Source of the DNA: Candidatus Epulonipiscium sp.
Lineage (GTDB): Bacteria; Bacillota_A; Clostridia; Lachnospirales; Cellulosilyticaceae
Direction of reading: 5' to 3'
NCBI GenBank assembly: GCA_012841565.1
Contig: DUUM01000119.1
Coordinates: 10,645 to 74,644 of the forward strand
Length of the DNA stretch: 64,000 nt
In this document: positions 1-8,699 of the stretch, piece by piece
Layout: every line of letters begins with the position of its first letter
How positions within the stretch are numbered: the stretch's first letter is position 1
Notes under the pieces: generated by a model
The model's input: the letters and a program-made list of their open reading frames with translations, nothing else
The model's database searches: none
What the model was told of the DNA's origin: nothing
Made by a program: the position numbers and the translations under genes

Positions 1-1
1 C

Positions 2-2059
2 TTTGAGTCAGCCTTCTTAAAGGGAATTAGATCTCTAGAAATTGGTCAGTATTCTCTTTATCATCATAAGCTCATGGGGAAATCCTTAGATGAATTAAAG
101 AAACTAGTCGTAGTTCCAGACGACGAACGTATTTTTGTTTTAGCATCTATGCTAAGGATGCAATACAGGGAAGAGCAAATATGTAAGATTACAGGAATGG
201 ATTCATTTTTTATAAAAAAAATAAAGTGGATTGTGGAGGAAGAAGAAAAACTAACACAAATGAGATTCGAAGATTTAACTCCAAAATATTTAATGCAACT
301 CAAAAAAAGGGGTTTTGCAGATAAAGGAATTGCTCAATTAATAGGTGTAACAGAAGATGATCTGAGGCAATTAAGAGAGAAGTGGAAAATTATACCTGTC
401 TATAAAATGGTTGATACCTGTGCAGGGGAGTTTGGAGCCAAGTCTCCATACTACTATTCTACCTATGATACAACAGATGAAGTAACTGTTTCGGATAAGA
501 AAAAGGTTATTGTTATGGGTTCAGGTCCTATTCGAATTGGTCAAGGAATAGAGTTTGATTACTGCTCGGTACACGCTATTATGGCGCTAAAGGAGCAAGG
601 CATTGAAACGATTATCATTAACAATAATCCCGAGACTGTTAGTACAGATTTTCATACATCAGATAAGCTTTATTTTGAACCATTGACTGATGAAGATGTG
701 TACCATATTATTCAAAAAGAAAAACCAATGGGTGTCATCTTACAATTTGGCGGGCAAACAGCTATTAAGCTAGCTAAGTTTTGTGAGAAAATGAATATTA
801 CAGTTTTAGGGACACAACCAAAGCAAATGGATGAGGCGGAAGATCGGGAAAAGTTTGATGCTATTTTAGAGAAACTAGATATAAAACGTCCAAAAGGTAA
901 AGCCATTTGGAACATTACGGAAGGTTTAAAGGCTGCTGATGAGTTAGGATATCCAGTGTTAGTAAGGCCTTCTTATGTGTTAGGTGGGCAAGGAATGGAA
1001 ATAACCTATGAAAAAGAGCAACTATCTAGATATCTTGAAAATGCCTTTGACAGGGATACGGAGAATCCTGTCCTAATTGATAGGTACTTAATGGGGCGTG
1101 AAATAGAAGTAGATGCCATTTGTGATGGGGAAGATATTTTAATCCCAGGCATTATGGAGCACCTAGAAAGAGCAGGTATACATTCTGGAGATAGTACGAG
1201 TATTTATCCTAGTATTCATATATCCCAGGCAATAAAAAATAAAATATTAGAATACACTAAACTTTTAGCAAAAGAGTTAAAAGTAATTGGAATGATTAAT
1301 ATTCAATATATAGAGTATGAGGATGAACTTTATATTATTGAAGTTAACCCTCGTTCAAGTCGTACGGTACCCTATATTTCAAAGGTAACAGATGTTCCAA
1401 TCATCTCTATAGCAACTAGGATTATCTTAGGTGAAAAACTTTCAGATATGCCTTGGGGAAGTGGTTTATATCCTGAAATTAAAAATCGGTATGCGGTTAA
1501 GGTACCCGTTTTTTCAACAGAAAAACTACCATTAGTTGAAGTGAGCTTAGGACCTGAAATGAGATCCACAGGAGAAGTTTTAGGTGTTGGGGAAACGATT
1601 GAAGAAGCTCTTTATAAAGGATTTGCGGCAGCAGGAAATAGGCTTCCTAAAAAAAATGGAATCGTTTTGGCTACGGTACAAAAACACGATAGAGACGAAT
1701 TTATGCAAATAGCAAAACGCTTCGCAGCATGCGGATACAAATTTATAGCCACAAAAGGAACAGCAAAGCAATTACTAGAAAATGGAGTTGTATCTGAAGT
1801 TGTGGGTAAGATTAGCGAAAAAAGACCTAATATCTTAGACACAATCAGAAGTGGCCAAATTGATATTGTTATAAATACACCAACTAAAGGGAATGATTCT
1901 CATAGAGATGGATTTCAAATTCGCCGAAGTGCTATAGAGGCTTCCTTACTAGTCGTAACCTCCTTAGATACAGTCAAGGCCATGTTAGATATTATTGAAA
2001 AGGGAATGACAATAGAAGGCGCTCAGGTTTATGATATGGGAAAGCAATTAATTAAATAG
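2..2059 (+). CDS. carB: Carbamoyl-phosphate synthase large subunit, 3' part
   Basis: Makes carbamoyl phosphate from glutamine-derived ammonia, bicarbonate and two ATP for arginine and pyrimidine synthesis, in complex with CarA. The frame is open from the first bases, so the gene begins outside the window; an ATG at 74 is internal. About 685 of the usual 1070 or so residues are present. They cover the end of the first ATP-grasp half, the oligomerisation domain, the second ATP-grasp domain (starting near the [18 protein letters not shown] motif at about nt 510, with [16 protein letters not shown] at about nt 1340) and the C-terminal MGS-like allosteric domain ([11 protein letters not shown] near nt 1740). 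All expected motifs of this half are intact. It is followed by a long perfect hairpin shared with the convergent chemotaxis genes. The identification is firm; only the 5' end is missing. Confidence 0.97.
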   Translation, partial: FESAFLKGIRSLEIGQYSLYHHKLMGKSLDELKKLVVVPDDERIFVLASMLRMQYREEQICKITGMDSFFIKKIKWIVEEEEKLTQMRFEDLTPKYLMQLKKRGFADKGIAQLIGVTEDDLRQLREKWKIIPVYKMVDTCAGEFGAKSPYYYSTYDTTDEVTVSDKKKVIVMGSGPIRIGQGIEFDYCSVHAIMALKEQGIETIIINNNPETVSTDFHTSDKLYFEPLTDEDVYHIIQKEKPMGVILQFGGQTAIKLAKFCEKMNITVLGTQPKQMDEAEDREKFDAILEKLDIKRPKGKAIWNITEGLKAADELGYPVLVRPSYVLGGQGMEITYEKEQLSRYLENAFDRDTENPVLIDRYLMGREIEVDAICDGEDILIPGIMEHLERAGIHSGDSTSIYPSIHISQAIKNKILEYTKLLAKELKVIGMINIQYIEYEDELYIIEVNPRSSRTVPYISKVTDVPIISIATRIILGEKLSDMPWGSGLYPEIKNRYAVKVPVFSTEKLPLVEVSLGPEMRSTGEVLGVGETIEEALYKGFAAAGNRLPKKNGIVLATVQKHDRDEFMQIAKRFAACGYKFIATKGTAKQLLENGVVSEVVGKISEKRPNILDTIRSGQIDIVINTPTKGNDSHRDGFQIRRSAIEASLLVVTSLDTVKAMLDIIEKGMTIEGAQVYDMGKQLIK

Positions 2060-2097
2060 ATATACTTTATCTTAAAGAGTCGAAGGTCAACAGATAA

Positions 2098-2144
2098 AAC
2101 ACATAGTGCTCAGTATCCATAATTGATACTGAGCACTATGTGTT
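2098..2144. terminator. Perfect 20-bp hairpin between convergent genes
   Basis: Two 20-nt arms (2098-2117 and 2125-2144) are perfectly complementary around a 7-nt loop. It lies between the 3' ends of carB (+) and cheX (-). A T-rich tail is present on the minus-strand reading only, so it is a good intrinsic terminator for the minus-strand genes and a plausible RNA 3'-end block for carB. Confidence 0.75.
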
Positions 2145-2150
2145 GGTATG

Positions 2151-2612
2151 TTAAGCGTTGAAAGCTATATTAATTTCGATTGGTATATCGTCTGCAAAAA
2201 GTTGAACGCATAGAATCTGGCCAGTTCCCATTTTTAAGGATATACTGTCTCCTTGAAGTAAGGTAGGTGTTGAGATATCAATCAAAACGCCTATGCTGGA
2301 AAAAAGAGTAACAGCACTTGCTGTTAGCATATTGGATAGTTCTGATAATGCACTTTTTTCCATTTCGCCTAATTCATCTACAGGCATACCCATCATCATT
2401 TTGGATGCTACTTGTTTTGCTGATTCTAAATCCAGGGAATAAGCGACATTTCCTTTGATTCCCCCAACGATACCAACTAATATAAGTATACCGGAACTAA
2501 CTAATTCCTTGTTTTTTACACTTAATGTACCTTTTCGTATTTCTGAAAACCCTAATTGGGGCATAATAGAAGTAAATGATTCCATAAAAGGATTAATATT
2601 TTTTACATCCAA
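2151..2612 (-). CDS. CheX-like chemotaxis phosphatase domain protein
   Basis: A 153-aa protein of the CheC/CheX/FliY class, which dephosphorylates CheY-P in chemotaxis. The family signature (Glu and Asn separated by two residues on a helix) is seen in MEKSALSELSNMLTASA at about residues 84-100. It has no signal peptide or membrane segment, so it should be cytoplasmic. Its start overlaps the end of the upstream CheY-CheX fusion gene by 10 nt on the same strand, indicating translational coupling. No other chemotaxis genes lie nearby, so its cognate CheY is probably the fused partner or is encoded elsewhere. Family assignment is good; in vivo substrate is inferred. Confidence 0.8.
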   Translation of the reverse strand: MDVKNINPFMESFTSIMPQLGFSEIRKGTLSVKNKELVSSGILILVGIVGGIKGNVAYSLDLESAKQVASKMMMGMPVDELGEMEKSALSELSNMLTASAVTLFSSIGVLIDISTPTLLQGDSISLKMGTGQILCVQLFADDIPIEINIAFNA

Positions 2613-3466
2613 TTTGTAACACTCCTTTTAAATCCGACATTAAGAAATATTTCCCCAAAATCAGTTTTTGCCAGCACAGTGGTTGTAGTGAAATTTGGTG
2701 GGGATATGACAACTTTTTCCCCGCGAAGTATTGACGGCGGTGCGACACGAAGACCTAATGCTTTATTCTTACGGTTAAGGATGGAGGATGCGTTCCCTGA
2801 AATGATATTAGCAAACTCCCCCAGTGCTAAAAGAACCTCGTTGTGATCCATTGGTTCTCTTCGTAAAACTGCACTTACTAAATTAGTAGCAGTTTCTTTA
2901 GAGAGGTCAATTAACATCCTACCAGGGAATTCGCCAATAATCCCAACGATAATAGAGATGCCTTTAGAGGTAAATTCTTTCTCCTGAGGATATTCTGCGT
3001 CATATGTGATAAGGGTTTTTGTCATCTTATTGAAGCAATCTAGTAGACTCTCTTTAAATATTGAACAATGGGTGTCTTCTAGAAAACGATATAACTCATC
3101 AGAATTTACAATTCTCTTAACGGCAATAATCAGTTCATCTGGATCGACAGGTTTTTGGATATAAGCAGATACATTGTTTTTCTTTGCTTCTTTTACTATT
3201 TCATCATCCATCATGGAACTTACAACAATCACTTTAATATTTTCGTTAATTTTATGTATGGCACGGGTACACTCAAAGCCATCTGTACCAGGTAATGTCA
3301 TATCCATTGTTACTAAAGCGGGATTGCTTTTTGCTACAACCTCTTTCACCCCTTCTAAAGAGCTAGCCTCTCCAACAACAGTAAAACCATTATCTTCAAG
3401 AATATTTCTTAGCATTGCGATTGAAAAAGGTGAATCATCAACAATAACGATTCCATTTTCGTTCAT
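2603..3466 (-). CDS. CheY-type receiver fused to CheX-like domain
   Basis: A 287-aa cytoplasmic protein. Residues 1-120 form a response-regulator receiver: acidic pair D10-D11, phospho-acceptor D55 in VTMDMTLPG, conserved Thr/Ser region VSSMM, and the Lys in QKPVD. Residues 145-287 form a CheX-like domain with the Glu-x-x-Asn helix in LGEFANIISGNASS. Such a fusion puts a phospho-acceptor and a CheY-P phosphatase in one chain, suggesting self-limiting signalling or a phosphate sink. It is the promoter-proximal gene of a two-gene operon with the stand-alone cheX. A clear ribosome binding site (AGGAGG on the minus strand) precedes the ATG at 3466. Confidence 0.82.
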   Translation of the reverse strand: MNENGIVIVDDSPFSIAMLRNILEDNGFTVVGEASSLEGVKEVVAKSNPALVTMDMTLPGTDGFECTRAIHKINENIKVIVVSSMMDDEIVKEAKKNNVSAYIQKPVDPDELIIAVKRIVNSDELYRFLEDTHCSIFKESLLDCFNKMTKTLITYDAEYPQEKEFTSKGISIIVGIIGEFPGRMLIDLSKETATNLVSAVLRREPMDHNEVLLALGEFANIISGNASSILNRKNKALGLRVAPPSILRGEKVVISPPNFTTTTVLAKTDFGEIFLNVGFKRSVTNWM

Positions 3467-3699
3467 ACGAATACCTCCTATATTAAATTCAAACCTATAT
3501 TTGAAATTATATCATAGTTATCAGTATTGTAGAAGTAAAATACCTATAACTAAGATGAAAAGATTCGATTGAGAAGAAGTGGGTTACACAAGTGTGGAGG
3601 GTATGAGTGTGTCGCAGTAATTAGAATCTTAAATTAGGTTACAAAAGAGATAAACTATGATATTATTGATAAGTCATATTTATATTATAGGAGGAAATT

Positions 3700-4314
3700 A
3701 TGGGAAAAAGTGAAGTTAAAAACGTAAACATTGTTACAGCAGATCCATCAGCATTAGGTCTTTTTGGGTTAGCAATGGTGACATTAGTTGCATCATCACA
3801 AAAGCTAGGGATAACAACAGGATCATCATTTGTCATTCCCTGGGCAATATTTTTAGGTGCATTTGCTCAATTATTTGCTTGTATTAATGACTCTAAGAGA
3901 AACAATACTTTTGGCACAACAGCTTTTGGCGCTTATGCATTTTTTTGGATGGCAATGGCTACATCATGGATGATAAAAATGGGTGTATTTGGCGAAGCAC
4001 TAGCTTCAAATGTTGATCCAAAACAATTAGGATTTGCATTTATTGGATACTTAATATTTACCTTATTTATGACAATAGGGGCTATGGAGACACATAAGGT
4101 GCTATTTCTTATACTCTTCTTTATTAACTTCCTATTTATTGGGCTATCACTTGATAGTTTTGGTATCATGGGGGAATTCCCACATAAATTAGCAGCTTAT
4201 TCAGAGCTAATCATATCCTTATTATCTTTTTATGGTTCAGGGGCATCAGTGTTAAATACACACTTTGGAAAAGTATTTTTACCAGTAGGTAAGCCTTTTG
4301 GGATTTTCAAATAA
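3700..4314 (+). CDS. Acetate/succinate transporter, GPR1/FUN34/YaaH family
   Basis: A 204-aa integral membrane protein with six hydrophobic segments. The N-terminal ADPSALGLFGLAMVTL stretch matches the family's NPAPLGL signature. Relatives (SatP/YaaH) move acetate or succinate with protons across the cytoplasmic membrane. The start is the ATG at 3700, preceded by AGGAGG at a normal distance. It is monocistronic: a 233-nt divergent intergenic region lies upstream and an intrinsic terminator directly downstream. In a fermenting anaerobe, acetate export or re-uptake is likely; the exact substrate cannot be read from sequence. Confidence 0.88.
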   Translation: MGKSEVKNVNIVTADPSALGLFGLAMVTLVASSQKLGITTGSSFVIPWAIFLGAFAQLFACINDSKRNNTFGTTAFGAYAFFWMAMATSWMIKMGVFGEALASNVDPKQLGFAFIGYLIFTLFMTIGAMETHKVLFLILFFINFLFIGLSLDSFGIMGEFPHKLAAYSELIISLLSFYGSGASVLNTHFGKVFLPVGKPFGIFK

Positions 4315-4344
4315 CCTACTACAAATTTGAAAACAAGTTTAAGA

Positions 4345-4381
4345 ATAACCTTGATAGATAAAATATCAAGGTTATCTTTTT
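4345..4381 (+). terminator. Intrinsic terminator after YaaH-family gene
   Basis: Perfect 12-bp stem (4345-4356 with 4364-4375), a 7-nt loop and a C-plus-T-run tail. Confidence 0.8.
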
Positions 4382-4487
4382 AGGGTTTTTCTTCTTGCCA
4401 GTTTCTTCTGTCCAAGAGGTAATAGCTAATTCTGAAAAAATAGGTAAACTTGACAATAATAAAAGATTACAGTAAACTAATAGCATA

Positions 4488-4576
4488 TTAAGGGTGCTCG
4501 ATGAATCGGGCTGAGAGGAGACGTATGAGTCTCTAACCTTCGAACCTGATCTGGATAATGCCAGCGTAGGAATAAT
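4488..4576 (+). ncRNA. TPP (thi-box) riboswitch
   Basis: The conserved thi-box elements are all visible. GGGTGCTCG opens the aptamer, the CTGAGA core is at 4510-4515, and the long invariant half (ACCTTCGAACCTGATCTGG followed by ATAATGCCAGCGTAGGAA) runs from about 4536 to 4573. It lies about 100 nt upstream of the first gene of the thiamine-related transport operon, with an intrinsic terminator between. The likely action is transcriptional: TPP binding favours the terminator and shuts off the operon. Confidence 0.95.
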
Positions 4577-4609
4577 AGCGTACTGTTTTTTGTATAGGTA
4601 TTGTATATT

Positions 4610-4643
4610 ATCCTCTCTGGCCCTGGGTCAGGGAGGATTTTTA
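4610..4643 (+). terminator. Riboswitch-controlled attenuator
   Basis: A 10-bp stem with one G-U pair (4610-4619 with 4629-4638) followed by five T's. It sits between the TPP aptamer and the first start codon, the usual place for the expression-platform terminator. Confidence 0.85.
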
Positions 4644-4673
4644 ATGTTTTATAAATATAAAGGAGGCAAAATA

Positions 4674-4970
4674 ATGAACGCAAGTGTTGCGATTCAAGTA
4701 TTACCAGGAGTTCAGGATATAGATTTAGTGTGTGAGATTGTAGATGAGGTCATCGCCTATATAAAAAGTACAGGCCTATCTTACTATGTAGGACCATTTG
4801 AGACCGCTATTGAAGGTGAATATGATGACCTAATGGAAATTGTTAAACAGTGTCAATACATTGCTATTAAAGCAGGGTGTCCATCAGTTATGTCTTATGT
4901 AAAGATTAATTTTAAGCCAGAGGGCGGTGTTCTAACAATTGATAAAAAGGTTACAAAGCATCACAAATAA
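4674..4970 (+). CDS. Thiamine-binding protein, MTH1187/DUF77 family
   Basis: A 98-aa cytoplasmic protein of the MTH1187/YkoF-like fold, members of which bind thiamine or its HMP moiety. Conserved features include the N-terminal strand ASVAIQVLPG, the YVGPFETAIEGEYDDLMEI segment and the C-terminal SYVKINFKPEGG strand. The ATG at 4674 is chosen because AAAGGAGG precedes it by a normal spacing; a longer in-frame reading from 4590 would start inside the attenuator. It is the first gene of the TPP-riboswitch operon and its end overlaps the next gene by 32 nt. Role: probably a buffer or chaperone for the imported thiamine precursor. Confidence 0.85.
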   Translation: MNASVAIQVLPGVQDIDLVCEIVDEVIAYIKSTGLSYYVGPFETAIEGEYDDLMEIVKQCQYIAIKAGCPSVMSYVKINFKPEGGVLTIDKKVTKHHK

Positions 4971-5724
4971 GATTTCATCATCTATAGCAGTCGTAGGAAT
5001 TCTTGTTAGTTGGCAACTCCTATCGGCTGTAAAGATTGTCCCGAAATATATGTTGCCATCACCCTTAGATGTGATAAGAGCTTTGATACTAGATTTTCCA
5101 CTGCTCATGCATCATGCAAGATTTACCCTATTAGAAGCATTTTTTGGGTTGACAATAGGAGTGCTGTTAGGATTTGCCATTGCTGTTCTGATGGACCGAT
5201 TTGAAATTATATACAAAGCAATTTATCCAGTACTAGTGATTACCCAGACCATACCAACTGTAGCCATAGCCCCTTTGCTTGTTCTGTGGCTAGGCTACGG
5301 CATGGCACCTAAAATAACGCTGATTGTTATTGTAACATTTTTTCCCATTACAGTAGGACTTCTAGATGGCTTTATGTCTGCTGATGTAGATACCATAAAA
5401 CTTTTGAGATCTATGAAGGCTTCAAGAGGACAGATTTTTAGGCACATTAAATTACCAAGTGCTTTATCACATTTTTTTGCAGGCCTTAGAATTTCAGTCT
5501 CTTATTCAGTCGTAGGTGCGGTGATTGCAGAATGGTTAGGTGGCTACAGTGGGCTAGGCGTTTATATGACAAGGGTAAAAAAATCCTACGCTTTTGACAA
5601 AATGTTTGCAGTCATCTTGCTTATATCTGTCATTAGCCTGTTGCTAATGTGGGGGGTAACCACTGTTCAAAAATTTAGTATGCCATGGACTAACAATGAA
5701 AGTGATTTAAAACAAGAAACTTAA
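4939..5724 (+). CDS. thiX: ABC transporter permease for thiamine precursor (ThiX-like)
   Basis: A 261-aa BPD_transp_1 permease with about six membrane segments and the cytoplasmic EAA-loop region (near DTIKLLRSMKASRGQIFRHIKLPSAL). It is the membrane channel of an NMT1/THI5-type importer with the next two genes. The start is a TTG at 4939, inside the preceding gene and preceded by a purine-rich GAGGGCGGTG; the only alternatives are further inside and would remove the N-terminal cytoplasmic residues. TTG start plus 32-nt overlap suggests translational coupling. The TPP riboswitch supports a thiamine/HMP substrate rather than a taurine or nitrate analogue. Confidence 0.83.
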   Translation: MIKRLQSITNKISSSIAVVGILVSWQLLSAVKIVPKYMLPSPLDVIRALILDFPLLMHHARFTLLEAFFGLTIGVLLGFAIAVLMDRFEIIYKAIYPVLVITQTIPTVAIAPLLVLWLGYGMAPKITLIVIVTFFPITVGLLDGFMSADVDTIKLLRSMKASRGQIFRHIKLPSALSHFFAGLRISVSYSVVGAVIAEWLGGYSGLGVYMTRVKKSYAFDKMFAVILLISVISLLLMWGVTTVQKFSMPWTNNESDLKQET

Positions 5725-5734
5725 GGAGCATAAA

Positions 5735-6709
5735 ATGAAATCAAAATTAGTATTTTTAATATGTATATTAGGAATAGGGATAGGTATAGCAGGATGTAGT
5801 AAGAAGGATGATAAAATAAGTATTGTTCTTGACTGGACACCTAACACAAATCATACAGGTTTATATGTCGCCCAAGAGCTGGGCTACTTTGAAGAGTTAG
5901 GCCTTAATGTAGATATTATTCAACCACCAGAAGGTGGGGCTACAACTCTCGTAGCATCAGGGAAAGCTGAATTTGGAATTGACTTTCAAGACAGTATAGC
6001 TCCTGCTTTTGCTACAGATGAGCCTCTACCAGTAACAGCAGTAGCAACGCTTATTCAGCATAATACATCCGGTATTATATCTCTAAAAGATAATGGAATC
6101 GACACACCCAAGGGAATGGCAGATAAAGTCTATGCAACGTGGGATTTACCAGTGGAGAAAGCAATTATCAGACAAGTGGTTGAAGCTGATGGGGGAGATT
6201 ATAACGCCATTAACATGATACCTAGCACAGTAGCTGATGTTATAACAGCGCTTAATACAAATGTAGATGCTGTATGGGTGTATTATGCTTGGGATGGTAT
6301 TGCAACCAAGGTAAAAGGTATAGAAACAGATTACTTTGCATTTAAGGATATTGATCCGGTGCTCGACTATTATAATCCTATAATCGTGAGTAATAATACA
6401 TACCTTGAGAAAAATGAAGAGCAAGCTAAAGCAGTTTTAAAGGCAGTGGCTAAAGGGTATGAATATGCTATAGAAAACCCAGAAGATGCAGCTAACATAC
6501 TAGTGAAAGCTAACCCTGAGCTAGATATGGCCATCGTACAAGAAAGTCAAAAATGGCTTGCAGATCAATATAAGGCAGAAGTTAGCCAATGGGGATATAT
6601 CGATGCTAATAGGTGGGATAACTTCTATCAGTGGCTATCACAAAAAAATCTTATTGAACAAGAAATTCCATTAGGATATGGGTTTACAAACAAATATCTT
6701 TCAGAATAG
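5735..6709 (+). CDS. thiY: NMT1/THI5-like substrate-binding lipoprotein (ThiY-like)
   Basis: A 324-aa lipoprotein. The signal peptide ends in a lipobox (IAGC, Cys about residue 20). The mature part starts with the family signature LDWTPNTNHTGLYVAQELGY and continues with the NMT1 fold, including FGIDFQDSIAPAFA. NMT1-like binding proteins deliver pyrimidine precursors of thiamine such as formyl-aminopyrimidine or HMP. It acts on the outer face of the membrane and hands substrate to the permease encoded 10 nt upstream. Regulation is via the TPP riboswitch at the operon start. The exact pyrimidine ligand is not readable from sequence. Confidence 0.87.
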   Translation: MKSKLVFLICILGIGIGIAGCSKKDDKISIVLDWTPNTNHTGLYVAQELGYFEELGLNVDIIQPPEGGATTLVASGKAEFGIDFQDSIAPAFATDEPLPVTAVATLIQHNTSGIISLKDNGIDTPKGMADKVYATWDLPVEKAIIRQVVEADGGDYNAINMIPSTVADVITALNTNVDAVWVYYAWDGIATKVKGIETDYFAFKDIDPVLDYYNPIIVSNNTYLEKNEEQAKAVLKAVAKGYEYAIENPEDAANILVKANPELDMAIVQESQKWLADQYKAEVSQWGYIDANRWDNFYQWLSQKNLIEQEIPLGYGFTNKYLSE

Positions 6710-6721
6710 AGGAAAACACGT

Positions 6722-7465
6722 ATGAGTAAGCTTAGTGCAAACAATATATCAAAATCCTACAATAACAAAGAGATCATAAAAGATATTACATTACAGTTAT
6801 ATGAAGGAGAAATTGTGTGCCTACTAGGAGTAAGTGGTGTTGGAAAAACTACATTATTTAATATACTATCAGGCCTACTATCTCCAGATGAAGGTAGTGT
6901 ATTATTAGATAATACGGATATAACAGGGGAAGCGGGACAGATTAGTTATATGCTACAAAAAGACTTGTTACTGCCGTATAAAAAGGTTATTGACAATGTC
7001 TCTTTACCACTCGTTATAAAGGGAGAAAACAAGCCAGATGCAAGATTTACAGCAGAAAGTTACTTTGAAATGTTCGGCATTGATGGTACCCAAAACAAGT
7101 ATCCACACCAGCTATCAGGCGGAATGAGGCAACGGGCAGCACTTTTACGTACTTATTTGTTTTCACAGGATGTGGCGCTTTTAGATGAGCCATTTAGCGC
7201 CCTAGACACCATTACTAAAAGTAAAATGCATGGTTGGTATCTTGAGGTTATGGAGAAGATTAAATTATCAACCTTGTTTATCACACATGATATAGATGAA
7301 GCGATTATATTATCAGATCGTATTTATATTATGACAGGGATGCCGGGAAAAATAACATCAGAAATAAAGATTCATCATCCTAAACCAAGAGAAGATGAGT
7401 TCATTTTAAGCCCGGAATTTATTACTTACAAAAGAGAGATTATCCAAACTTTGGCAAGTGATTAG
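6722..7465 (+). CDS. thiZ: ABC transporter ATPase (ThiZ-like)
   Basis: A 247-aa ATPase that energises the preceding importer. Visible motifs are Walker A GVSGVGKTT (about residues 37-45), Q-loop MLQKDLLLP, signature LSGGMRQRAALLRTY, Walker B VALLDEPFSALD and the switch His in FITHDIDEAI. It lies 12 nt after the binding-protein gene and is the last gene of the operon, followed by an intrinsic terminator. The length is typical of nitrate/sulfonate/NMT1-class ATPases. Confidence 0.88.
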   Translation: MSKLSANNISKSYNNKEIIKDITLQLYEGEIVCLLGVSGVGKTTLFNILSGLLSPDEGSVLLDNTDITGEAGQISYMLQKDLLLPYKKVIDNVSLPLVIKGENKPDARFTAESYFEMFGIDGTQNKYPHQLSGGMRQRAALLRTYLFSQDVALLDEPFSALDTITKSKMHGWYLEVMEKIKLSTLFITHDIDEAIILSDRIYIMTGMPGKITSEIKIHHPKPREDEFILSPEFITYKREIIQTLASD

Positions 7466-7514
7466 ATGTTTATAAGTAAATAAATGTGTTTGAAGAGTAT
7501 GGATAAAGATGAAG

Positions 7515-7543
7515 TAGCAATCAAATTGGTTGCTGCCTTTTTT
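7515..7543 (+). terminator. Intrinsic terminator of the thiamine transport operon
   Basis: Ten-pair stem with two G-U pairs (7515-7524 with 7526-7535; realistically a small loop formed by opening the inner pairs), then CC and six T's. Confidence 0.65.
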
Positions 7544-7664
7544 ATGCAATAATATAGACCTACAGTTTAAGCTATTGCAGACAACCTCTTTACGGCATAT
7601 AATTGGAATTGAATGAGTACAGGGGGAACTAGTGATTCATGTTTAACAAAGGAGAATAAGACAT

Positions 7665-8678
7665 ATGGGGATTAATAATAAAAACAGACAAAATAGGCGT
7701 CCACCAATTATATTTATTGGTACTTTCGTGAGTGCACTTATTACACTAGGCATTGTTATTGTAGGCATAATATATTGCAAAGTTAAGATGAATGCCATCG
7801 GATTGGAAAATATAGAGCAATATACACAGTATAATAAGCACTATGCTTTTATTATGGAAGATGGGGATAATCCCTTTTGGGATAATGTCTACAAAGGAGC
7901 CAAAGAAAAAGGAGAACAACTCAATACATATGTTGAAAGATTTGGGTGGGAGCTACCTATTAAATATACAGCCAAAGAACTTTTAAAGATTGCTATTGCA
8001 GCAAATGTGGATGGCATTATTATGCAAGGGGATAGTGACATAGAAACTCAGCTCTTGATTAACGAAGCAAAAGACTTAGGTATTCCAGTTGCTACTGTTC
8101 TAGAAGATTCTCCGAAAAGTGATCGGATATGCTTTGTAGGAGTCAATAACTACCAATTAGGCAAGGAATATGGTAATCAAGTACTAGAGATTGCAGATGA
8201 TCAGACCCAAAAGGTCATGGTGCTATTAGATGCCAATACCAATGATGCAAGTCCTAATCTTATACTTTCAGGTATTAATGATACATTGGTAGACTCTAAG
8301 ATGGCAGTATCTGTTAGAACCATTGATAGAAAAAGTGCTTTTAGTTCTGAAGAGGTCATTCATGATATTATGTTAGATTCAGAAAATGTTCCAGATATCT
8401 TTATTTGCTTAGATCTGATTGATACGATTTGTGTTTATCAAACAATTGTGGACTACAATAAAGTTGGCAAGGTTAAGATGATTGGATATTATAATTCACA
8501 AAACATTACCCAAGCGATTAAGAAAGAAATTATTCATTCAACTATTGTTATTGATACACAAGGGATGGGGGCATATGCTGTAGAGGCATTATATGAGTAT
8601 GATAATATAAAACGCGTAAGCGAATATATTCCAGTTGATATGAAACTGATATCTCGCAAAGATATTGGTGAGGAGTAG
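7665..8678 (+). CDS. Membrane-tethered sugar-binding sensor (XylFII-like)
   Basis: A 337-aa protein with one N-terminal membrane segment (about residues 13-38, no lipobox Cys) followed by an extracellular Peripla_BP_4 sugar-binding domain (from HYAFIMEDGDNPFWDNV at about residue 61). It is directly followed by a LytS/YesM-type kinase and a YesN regulator. In Clostridium beijerinckii this arrangement is known as XylFII-LytS: the anchored binding protein senses D-xylose outside the cell and signals through contact with the kinase. The start is the ATG at 7665, with AAAGGAG upstream. Sugar specificity is inferred from context; pentoses are most likely. Confidence 0.78.
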   Translation: MGINNKNRQNRRPPIIFIGTFVSALITLGIVIVGIIYCKVKMNAIGLENIEQYTQYNKHYAFIMEDGDNPFWDNVYKGAKEKGEQLNTYVERFGWELPIKYTAKELLKIAIAANVDGIIMQGDSDIETQLLINEAKDLGIPVATVLEDSPKSDRICFVGVNNYQLGKEYGNQVLEIADDQTQKVMVLLDANTNDASPNLILSGINDTLVDSKMAVSVRTIDRKSAFSSEEVIHDIMLDSENVPDIFICLDLIDTICVYQTIVDYNKVGKVKMIGYYNSQNITQAIKKEIIHSTIVIDTQGMGAYAVEALYEYDNIKRVSEYIPVDMKLISRKDIGEE

Positions 8679-8699
8679 GATGAGAAGGAGGTTATAAGG

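Noticed and set aside
4477..4683. Minus-strand protein-coding frame of 68 codons
   Set aside because: It lies exactly across the TPP riboswitch and attenuator, has no ribosome binding site, and its openness is explained by the RNA structure.
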